Shown here: piece by piece, positions 1 through 4,809 of the stretch | Position numbering within the stretch: the stretch's first letter is position 1 | How the letters are laid out: the number at the start of each line of letters is the position of its first letter | From: Methanobacteriota archaeon | GTDB lineage: Archaea; Thermoplasmatota; Poseidoniia; Poseidoniales; Thalassarchaeaceae | Length of the DNA: 14,364 nt | NCBI GenBank assembly: GCA_002719615.1 | Contig: PBHZ01000025.1 | Span: 1-14,364, forward strand | Direction of reading: 5' to 3' | Program-made: the position numbers and the translations under genes | The notes under the pieces: model-generated | The model's input: only the letters and a program-made list of their open reading frames with translations | What the model was told of the DNA's origin: nothing | The model's database searches: none

Positions 1-685
1 CTTGACCTTGTCCTTGACCTTGTCCTTGACCTTGTCCCTGACCTTGTCCCTGACCTTGTCCCTGACCTTGTCCCTGACCTTGTCCTTGACCTTGTCCTTG
101 ACCTTGTCCTTGACCTTGTCCTTGACCTTGACCTTGTCCTTGACCTTGTCCTTGTCCATTGTCGTTAGATTCTCCGCCACCTTCAGTCCCTCCATCACCA
201 GAACCTGCTTGAGATTCTTGATAATCAGGGTCGTAAGCATCAGGGATTCCATCACCGTCAGAATCGCTATACTCGCCATCGTTTGGGTCATTAGGATAGG
301 TATCTGTGCCATCGGGTTTGCCGTCACCGTCAGTATCGGCATTATTAGGATTAGTTCCTTTCTGATATTCTTGCGAATTAGTCAAACCATCACCGTCAGG
401 GTCGCCATTTGCGTCACCACCATTAAGAGGGTCTAAACCATTAGAAACTTCCCAACCATCTGGTAATCCATCTCCATCTGTATCAGGATTATTGAAGTTG
501 GTCCCTTGATTCTGTTCTTCAGCATTCGTTAAGCCATCACCGTCCCAATCAGCACCGCCATCTGACGGGTCTAATGGGTCTGTTCCATCTGCAGCGACTG
601 CACTAACACTCATGAGCATTAGCATAATTGCCGTAAATATCGCCTTTGTGTATTTCTTATTTTCATATTTATTCATATTCACCAT
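1..685 (-). CDS. Secreted calcium-binding repeat protein with Gly-Gln tail (partial, C-terminus beyond window)
   Basis: The frame is open from an ATG at 685 to the left edge (228 codons seen), so the C-terminus is missing. Residues 1-30 form a signal peptide: a Lys-rich start, a hydrophobic core (AIFTAIMLMLMSVSAV) and a likely cut after AVAA. Then come 4-5 acidic repeats of the DxDxDGxxD / DTDGDGxPDGWE type, as in thrombospondin type 3 or dockerin-like Ca2+ loops, which usually make rigid calcium-bound stalks on exported proteins. A Gly/Ser/Glu linker leads into at least 52 residues of strict Gly-Gln alternation. An alternative ATG at 676 is in frame; GGTGA (684-680) is only 2 nt from it, so I kept 685. 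The gene lies 69 bp downstream of the HTH gene, with its own TATA-like box and a leader hairpin. It is probably an exported surface or virion-fibre protein; no enzymatic domain is visible. Confidence 0.85.
   Translation of the reverse strand, partial: MVNMNKYENKKYTKAIFTAIMLMLMSVSAVAADGTDPLDPSDGGADWDGDGLTNAEEQNQGTNFNNPDTDGDGLPDGWEVSNGLDPLNGGDANGDPDGDGLTNSQEYQKGTNPNNADTDGDGKPDGTDTYPNDPNDGEYSDSDGDGIPDAYDPDYQESQAGSGDGGTEGGGESNDNGQGQGQGQGQGQGQGQGQGQGQGQGQGQGQGQGQGQGQGQGQGQGQGQGQGQ
2..157 (-). repeat. 12-bp tandem repeat encoding (Gly-Gln)n
   Basis: About 13 near-perfect copies of a 12-bp unit (plus strand TTGACCTTGTCC, with variant CTGACCTTGTCC). On the minus strand each unit reads GGA CAA GGT CAA/CAG, that is Gly-Gln-Gly-Gln. 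The phase is kept throughout the coding frame. Copies around 125-136 and 149-157 have lost half a unit, which suggests slippage or recombination. Because the unit is a multiple of 3, copy-number change alters tail length without a frameshift. Confidence 0.95.
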
Positions 686-708
686 TTTAATTTCACTTTT
701 TCTTTCAT

Positions 709-727
709 AGGGAACCCGCTGTTCCCT
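709..727 (-). promoter_or_regulatory. Perfect inverted repeat at the 5' end of the Ca-binding gene transcript
   Basis: AGGGAAC-ccgct-GTTCCCT: a 7-bp perfect stem with a 5-nt loop, lying between the HTH stop and the ATG at 685. It sits about 24-42 nt after the TATA-like box at 751-760, so it would overlap the start point or form a hairpin at the mRNA 5' end. It could be an operator (possibly for the adjacent HTH protein), a leader hairpin, or a weak terminator of the upstream gene. No T-run follows it on the minus strand, which argues against a terminator. Confidence 0.5.
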
Positions 728-750
728 CTAATTAGAAATTATTTTAATAA

Positions 751-760
751 CTATTTAAAC
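751..760 (-). promoter_or_regulatory. TATA-like box for the Ca-binding gene
   Basis: Minus-strand GTTTAAATAG, the same family of boxes as at the other genes here. It overlaps the HTH stop codon. The expected start point is near 728-730, giving a leader of about 45 nt, unlike the leaderless genes elsewhere in the window. Confidence 0.45.
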
Positions 761-976
761 TTTACTAGGGCTAGGCGACTTAACTAATACATATCTCATA
801 TACTTTTGTCCAGTTACATCCTTCTTCCATTCATGAGTAAATTCATAACCTTCTTCTTTCAAATCCATAATCCTTCTTGGCAAAGACCTAATCTTATAGA
901 CTGCTGCAGCCTCTACTCCTGTAATGCTTTCCTTTCTTTCAAAATGCTCTCTTAACATATCTCTTTGGCTTACCAT
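755..976 (-). CDS. Small helix-turn-helix DNA-binding protein (phage HTH_39-like)
   Basis: A 73-aa protein starting MVSQRDM. The pattern QRDMLREHF...SITGVEAAAVYKIRSLPRRIMDLKEEGYEF...YMRYVLV matches the small winged-HTH family common in phages (Pfam HTH_39), recognised by eye. The SITGVEAAAVYKI segment with SLPRRIMDLKEEGY would be the HTH recognition unit, and the C-terminal YMRYVLV strand the wing. I chose the start at 976 because AGGTGATAAA lies directly before it; an upstream extension to 1051 would overlap the preceding gene and has no ribosome site. A TATA-like box lies 22 nt upstream. It is likely a transcription regulator or accessory DNA-binding protein. It may act on the palindrome at 709-727, which is inference from proximity only. 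Confidence 0.75.
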   Translation of the reverse strand: MVSQRDMLREHFERKESITGVEAAAVYKIRSLPRRIMDLKEEGYEFTHEWKKDVTGQKYMRYVLVKSPSPSKV

Positions 977-998
977 TTTATCACCTAGTAAGGTCTTA

Positions 999-1017
999 GA
1001 TTTAATACCTTTATAAA
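999..1017 (-). promoter_or_regulatory. TATA-like promoter of the HTH gene
   Basis: Two overlapping candidates on the minus strand: TTTATAAA (1017-1010) and GTATTAAATC (1008-999). The second is 22 nt before the ATG at 976, matching the spacing seen at other genes. The GGTGA ribosome site (984-980) lies 4 nt upstream of the ATG. Confidence 0.4.
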
Positions 1018-1025
1018 GTTTTAGA

Positions 1026-1382
1026 TTATTCAACACTATCTTCTTCTTCATGGATAACTATAGGCTCTTCATCTTCTTGTAATTTACCTAACGCTCTTTG
1101 AATATCATTTTCAGTCTTGTGCTTTCTTCTAATTGATTCAATATGTTCTTCTTCTTCTGCGTTCCACCTGTCAAAGAATCTTGAAATAGCCATATAAGCA
1201 GGTCCAGAAAGAATACCTAATACTGCGATATATGCTTCAATATCTTCTCTAACTTGTGGGTCAACAAAAGCAGTTGTGATAAGTTGATAGGATAAAATCA
1301 TAAAAGCAAAAACTAAAGGCAATGAAACTAAAGCAACCATTATTGAATTATAAGTAATTCTAACTTCCCAATCTACTTTCAT
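1026..1382 (-). CDS. Small two-TM membrane protein with charged C-terminal tail
   Basis: 118 aa. There are two hydrophobic segments (about residues 12-36 and 48-68). A highly charged, probably helical tail follows (RWNAEEEEHIESIRRKHK, then an acidic end EDEEPIVIHEEEDSVE). The ATG overlaps the TAA of the upstream 64-aa gene (TAATG) and is preceded by GGAGGT, so translation is probably coupled. The layout (two TM plus a charged cytoplasmic tail) would suit a holin-like or envelope protein, but no family is recognised. It sits in the run of genes downstream of the large surface protein at 1585-3618. Confidence 0.75.
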   Translation of the reverse strand: MKVDWEVRITYNSIMVALVSLPLVFAFMILSYQLITTAFVDPQVREDIEAYIAVLGILSGPAYMAISRFFDRWNAEEEEHIESIRRKHKTENDIQRALGKLQEDEEPIVIHEEEDSVE

Positions 1383-1576
1383 TACATAACCTCCTTACAA
1401 AACCACTCATTCAATCCAAATCTTTCAAAACCATAGTGTGCGATAAAACCAATTAAAAAAGTTCCAAAGTAAGCAAACCAAATTCCTTCAATTGGAACTA
1501 ACATTAACGCTGAACCAATAGATAAGGTAGTAATTCCTACTACTATTGATTCTAAAAGCAAATTTCTTTCTTTCAC
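1382..1576 (-). CDS. 64-aa two-TM membrane protein
   Basis: Starts at GTG 1576, preceded by GGTGA-N4-GTG, the same ribosome-site spacing as in other genes here. The ATG two bases upstream is followed at once by TGA and cannot be used. There are two hydrophobic segments (about 10-30 and 33-48) around a short polar turn, ending in a conserved-looking GFIAHYGFERFGLNEWFC motif. From memory, small membrane proteins with a similar ending (G-x-x-x-H...E-x-x-G-x-N-x-W-Y/F-C) occur in large DNA viruses of algae; this was not checked. The gene begins 8 bp after the large surface protein ends and is coupled to the 118-aa gene. It is likely a virion or envelope component. Confidence 0.75.
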   Translation of the reverse strand: MKERNLLLESIVVGITTLSIGSALMLVPIEGIWFAYFGTFLIGFIAHYGFERFGLNEWFCKEVM

Positions 1577-1584
1577 ATTATCAC

Positions 1585-3618
1585 CTATGGGTTTATTTCT
1601 CTATTTAACCAAGTTTGTTCAATATATTGTTGATTTCCATCAGCATCTTCCCAAATAGCATACCAATAGAAATCATAATGAGTAGTATTTTCAACTGTAA
1701 AGTTATCTAACAACAAAGTCTTAACATCATCAGCATATCCTTGAATGTAATATGTTTGAGTAGTCCATTGCAAAGGTCCTGTGGCATTTGGACCACTATT
1801 AGTTTCATTAACATGATAAACTAAGAATTGAACACTTACATTGTAGCCTTCAAGGTCATTTGTATCATAACCACAATCAAGGTCAAAACTAATAACAGCA
1901 GAAGTATTGTTAGTTTGCAATTGTATACCAAAAAGGTTAATTTCACAAGTTTCAGGCTCTTGTTCTTCAACATCAATTCCCCACATCATGATACTTTCAA
2001 CAACGGAATCATCTTCCATATCATAAGCAGTAACTATTGGAGTCCAACTATCTCCTACTGCTACACCATCAAATATATGTGTGAAATCTTCGGCTTGGCT
2101 AGAATCCTCTAATTCCCAAGATGTTGAATAATTTACTGGTTGTCCAGGTTGTTTAAGGAATAAATCTATTGCAACACCCTCTTCACAACCTTCATTTGGA
2201 ACCACTCTAAATGCAACCAATATTGCGTCTTGTTCTGCATCTTCTGCTACATGACCTCTATAATGGTTAATAATTTCAACTTCACAATCTACTTCTGGGG
2301 GATATTCGCAAGTTCCATCATCTTCTGTTGCTTCTGCATCATAATTAGTCGCTGAGGAATCTGTGCAACCATAGATTACATCTTCAATTTCATCAATTTC
2401 TACTTGATTTGACATTTCACAACAATTCTCATTACCATCAACTGTTCTAAATCTGAATTCAACCTTCCAATTACCATCTTCTAAATCCTTCAAACCATCA
2501 TAATTTTCAACCTTAATATTAGTGGTTCCAACCTCTGAAATCCAAAATGTTTGAATATCTTCATATTCAATTGATTCAACATAAGCGTCATTTAGATAAG
2601 TTGAAATCATAACTTGAATTTCTGCTCCACAACCATTTTCATCTTGAAAATCTGCTTCAACAGTTAAATCATCATTATTAGTGATTAATACTAAATTATC
2701 ATAACTTACGGAAGGAACACAAGCCTGTTCAAAATAATAACTGTTGGGGGAATCCCAATTCCAATTTGAACCATCATAAGTATCAAATCTAAATTGAATT
2801 GTGTAGTCGCCCTCTTCTAAATCTTCAAATGAATGATAAATGTCGTATGATTCTCTAAAACTAATTCCAAAAAATTCATCTTCATCATAATGTTGTCCGT
2901 CTTTAAATAGGTGGACTCTAAAATCACCTTCCATTTCGTGAGGGCATTGGAAACTTGAAAAACTACCTACTATAAAAAGAGTATTTGGTTGTCCATCATC
3001 TGTATATGATGAATCACTCCATTGCCAATCACAAGATTGGTGTGGGGGACCTCCCCCACCTCCATTATTATCATGCCAATAACAAGAACCATCGTCCCAA
3101 GAAGCCATCGGGTCATAATTATCTGCATCAGGGGCTGTGCAACCGCCATAATCCACATAATAATCATCATCATAATCATCATCATTATCAGAACCAAACC
3201 AATCTGTTAAGCCAAATGCTTCCATACTACCTCCAGTCAACAATAAAAGAACTGGAGCCACAATTAATGCGATTTTTTTGATATTTTCTGCCTTTCTATG
3301 GACTGATGCAATAGCCCTATCCACAATATCGCCCTCTAAAGTAGTTTCTACCTTAACTTCTGTAGAATTATCGCCTCCATTCAATACTCTATTTTCAGAA
3401 ACTTCTTGATTAATACTTTGAACAGTAGTAATTAACTCTGCAGCCTCCTTCAATTGAGTAACTAAATCTTTTTCTGGCGCTTTATGAGAGTTATTAACAA
3501 TACCATCATCTAGCAAATCAGCCAGAACATCCGCTTCATCTCTTCCTGTCGCCTCAGCCACTACCTTAGCCTGCTTCGCCAACTCAGTAATATCTTCTGT
3601 GCCATCATCTTCAGCCAT
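1585..3618 (-). CDS. Large type II membrane surface protein with Cys/Asp repeats
   Basis: 677 aa from the ATG at 3618 (an in-frame ATG at 3663 would add 15 residues). I chose 3618 because a TTTAAATATC box ends exactly 20 nt before it, as at other leaderless genes; the 3663 start lies only about 17 nt from its nearest TATA. Residues 1-115 are acidic-helical and probably internal; 116-130 (KKIALIVAPVLLLLTGG) is a single TM segment. An Asp/Tyr-rich linker and about 520 exposed residues follow. Two GCT-x-NYD-x-A-x-DDGSC-type repeats (about residues 160-179 and 416-437), Cys-rich β-type domains and several Asn-x-Ser/Thr sites are visible. Such repeats occur on surface proteins of marine archaea and bacteria. 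It is probably a virion spike or receptor-binding protein. It heads a minus-strand operon and is divergent from the Cys-rich mini-gene island. Confidence 0.85.
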   Translation of the reverse strand: MAEDDGTEDITELAKQAKVVAEATGRDEADVLADLLDDGIVNNSHKAPEKDLVTQLKEAAELITTVQSINQEVSENRVLNGGDNSTEVKVETTLEGDIVDRAIASVHRKAENIKKIALIVAPVLLLLTGGSMEAFGLTDWFGSDNDDDYDDDYYVDYGGCTAPDADNYDPMASWDDGSCYWHDNNGGGGGPPHQSCDWQWSDSSYTDDGQPNTLFIVGSFSSFQCPHEMEGDFRVHLFKDGQHYDEDEFFGISFRESYDIYHSFEDLEEGDYTIQFRFDTYDGSNWNWDSPNSYYFEQACVPSVSYDNLVLITNNDDLTVEADFQDENGCGAEIQVMISTYLNDAYVESIEYEDIQTFWISEVGTTNIKVENYDGLKDLEDGNWKVEFRFRTVDGNENCCEMSNQVEIDEIEDVIYGCTDSSATNYDAEATEDDGTCEYPPEVDCEVEIINHYRGHVAEDAEQDAILVAFRVVPNEGCEEGVAIDLFLKQPGQPVNYSTSWELEDSSQAEDFTHIFDGVAVGDSWTPIVTAYDMEDDSVVESIMMWGIDVEEQEPETCEINLFGIQLQTNNTSAVISFDLDCGYDTNDLEGYNVSVQFLVYHVNETNSGPNATGPLQWTTQTYYIQGYADDVKTLLLDNFTVENTTHYDFYWYAIWEDADGNQQYIEQTWLNREINP

Positions 3619-3638
3619 ATATTTTAATTGTTTCTTTA

Positions 3639-3648
3639 GATATTTAAA
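3639..3648 (-). promoter_or_regulatory. Leaderless promoter box of the large surface protein
   Basis: Minus-strand TTTAAATATC followed by exactly 20 nt and then ATG (3618). The box centre lies about 26 nt ahead of the start codon, as expected for an archaeal TATA box driving a leaderless mRNA. No Shine-Dalgarno site precedes the ATG. Confidence 0.6.
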
Positions 3649-3675
3649 GATTGTTTTTTGCATCTTACCGAAATG

Positions 3676-3683
3676 TTTATAAA
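3676..3683. promoter_or_regulatory. Palindromic TATA box in the divergent intergenic region
   Basis: TTTATAAA is its own reverse complement. On the plus strand it would start transcription near 3706, 12 nt before the ATG at 3718, which has a GGGGAG ribosome site. On the minus strand it could serve the surface-protein gene, although the box at 3639-3648 fits better. Confidence 0.45.
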
Positions 3684-3717
3684 GTAGTTAGTATTACGGT
3701 CAAATAAGGGGAGAATT

Positions 3718-3870
3718 ATGAAAGATAATAATTGTTTTTGTTGTGGAGCCGAAATGAAGAGATTTGAGACTGAAAATTATGTATATCATTACTGTTTTGA
3801 TTGTAATGAAGACATTTCAGATAATGAAAAAATTATTCAAAACTTTGCAGCAGAGTATGAAACAGTTTGA
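3718..3870 (+). CDS. 50-aa Cys-rich zinc-finger-like mini-protein
   Basis: ATG at 3718 to TGA at 3870. Cysteines form a CxCC group near the N-terminus (C6, C8, C9) and a CxxC pair at C26/C29 within YHYCFDCNED, which would make a small treble-clef or zinc-ribbon fold. The tail is acidic and helical. AAGGGGAG lies 4 nt before the ATG and TTTATAAA lies upstream. It is the first of three consecutive plus-strand Cys-rich mini-genes. Small zinc proteins like this in viral genomes often act as regulators or host-factor adaptors, but no specific family is recognised. Confidence 0.7.
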   Translation: MKDNNCFCCGAEMKRFETENYVYHYCFDCNEDISDNEKIIQNFAAEYETV

Positions 3871-3882
3871 TTTATACAAAAG

Positions 3883-3892
3883 GTTTAAATAC
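3883..3892 (+). promoter_or_regulatory. TATA-like box of the 72-aa zinc-ribbon gene
   Basis: GTTTAAATAC ends 22 nt before the ATG at 3915. A GAGGGAG stretch lies between them but is rather far (10 nt) from the ATG. It follows the same spacing rule as the minus-strand promoters. Confidence 0.5.
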
Positions 3893-3914
3893 ATATAGAG
3901 GGAGTTGATTTTTT

Positions 3915-4133
3915 ATGAGCAAGACTATTTATTGTTGGAATGGCTGTATTGATGAGGATACAGATTATTATGTTATTATGTCTCCCATCGTGATAGGTGA
4001 CGAAGAGTTTATGTATTGCCCCCAATGTAATGAGGCTTGGGAACCAGATTATGAGCAAATCCCTCATGGTCCACCTCACAAGCAAAGAATGGAAGGCATT
4101 TCAAGGTATATTGAAGAAAAGGAGCAAGATTAA
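3915..4133 (+). CDS. 72-aa zinc-ribbon-like protein
   Basis: MSKTIYCWNGC... carries C7 and C11 near the start and a CPQC knuckle at C35/C38 (FMYCPQCNEAWEP), a typical two-knuckle zinc-ribbon arrangement with β-strand-forming residues between. The C-terminus is polar and helical (RMEGISRYIEEKEQD). It has its own TATA-like box. The next gene starts 1 bp after its TAA. The function is unknown; a regulatory or protein-binding role is plausible for a small zinc protein in a virus. Overlapping frames on both strands are treated as shadows because this frame keeps the paired Cys motifs and a promoter. Confidence 0.72.
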   Translation: MSKTIYCWNGCIDEDTDYYVIMSPIVIGDEEFMYCPQCNEAWEPDYEQIPHGPPHKQRMEGISRYIEEKEQD

Positions 4134-4134
4134 G

Positions 4135-4233
4135 GTGTGTGGCGCTATTCCAAGCCAATGCGAAGTGTGCGGGATTTGGTGGAGAATCCAAAAACTATGC
4201 GACTGTAATGAAAAAACGGCTAATCATCAATAA
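4135..4233 (+). CDS. 32-aa Cys-rich mini-protein, GTG start
   Basis: Begins at GTG 4135, 1 bp after the stop of the zinc-ribbon gene, with AGGAG about 9 nt upstream. The product has five cysteines in 32 residues (C2, C9, C12, C22, C24), including CEVC and CDC pairs consistent with one zinc site. The reading frame continues upstream inside the 72-aa gene without a credible start, so I take the short form. Its last 14 bp overlap the end of the convergent membrane-protein gene. It is third in the Cys-rich tandem and probably translated by coupling. Moderate confidence because of its size. Confidence 0.5.
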   Translation: MCGAIPSQCEVCGIWWRIQKLCDCNEKTANHQ

Positions 4234-4771
4234 ACGGGTAAATTTTAGGCGCATCGTTAAATAAATAATAGATAGATTTGCCTAAAAGACCATAGAAAAA
4301 GATGGAATAAATTGTTGCACCTAGAATAACTGGATATCCTTCTTTTTGTTCGCCCCAGTTTTCATATTCTTTGTCTTTAATTGTATTTTCAGGATAATTA
4401 TACAATTTATCCTTTCTTAATTCTTTATAATTATTTGCATATTTGGTGTCATCATACCAATAGTTCTTATCAAATTGGTGTTCATAATTATTTTTAGGTA
4501 AAAGATTTTTTCCATCAGTAGAAATTATGTATAAAAAGGTTAAACTTCCTACTGCATACATTACTTTATTACTCCACCCAGTTTTTTTCTGTAACCAAGG
4601 CCAAACTAAGCCACCTACTATGACAAATGTAATGTAATCTTTAGGAAAAGAGATATTATAAGAAGATAAAGTATTAAAAAGACCCCAATTTTCATATTGC
4701 CAAGACAAAGACCCATAACCCTCAACCATTTTACCCATAACTACTGCTCCAAAACCTGCCAAAGAGGTCAA
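4220..4771 (-). CDS. Multi-pass membrane protein
   Basis: 183 aa from TTG 4771. Four hydrophobic segments are seen: near residues 1-16, 45-60 (ITFVIVGGLVWPWL), 70-85 (MYAVGSLTFLYIIS) and 147-170 (VILGATIYSIFFYGLL). A polar Tyr/Asn/Lys-rich loop of about 60 residues lies between the third and fourth. No ATG fits the N-terminus. TTG 4771 is one choice. A CTG at 4798 would give an N-terminus reading (M)NKRLKSALL before the first TM, a more typical membrane-protein start, with AGGGGG 8 nt upstream. It follows the GluRS-like gene by 11-38 bp in the same operon. No family is recognised; probably a virion membrane protein. Confidence 0.7.
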   Translation of the reverse strand: MTSLAGFGAVVMGKMVEGYGSLSWQYENWGLFNTLSSYNISFPKDYITFVIVGGLVWPWLQKKTGWSNKVMYAVGSLTFLYIISTDGKNLLPKNNYEHQFDKNYWYDDTKYANNYKELRKDKLYNYPENTIKDKEYENWGEQKEGYPVILGATIYSIFFYGLLGKSIYYLFNDAPKIYPFIDD

Positions 4772-4809
4772 TAAAGCAGATTTTAACCTTTTATTCAGTT
4801 CAAAACCCC

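Noticed and set aside
1..160. CRISPR-like array
   Set aside because: The repeats are contiguous 12-mers without spacers and keep a coding frame.
2..436. Plus-strand ORF with (Leu-Thr-Leu-Ser)n repeats
   Set aside because: It is the antisense reading of the Gly-Gln repeat. The minus strand has a signal peptide and DxDxDG repeats and explains the region fully.
2970..3281. His/Asn-rich and Met/Ile-rich ORFs on both strands
   Set aside because: They arise from the Asp/Tyr-rich codons (GAT/TAT runs) of the surface protein; no start signals and low complexity.
3619..3663. Upstream ATG (3663) as the start of the large surface protein
   Set aside because: This stretch contains the TTTAAATATC box placed 20 nt before ATG 3618, and there is no ribosome site before 3663. 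Kept only as an alternative.
3885..4191. Minus-strand ORFs opposite the Cys-rich island
   Set aside because: No promoter, ribosome site or recognisable motif. The plus-strand frames show paired cysteines and start signals.
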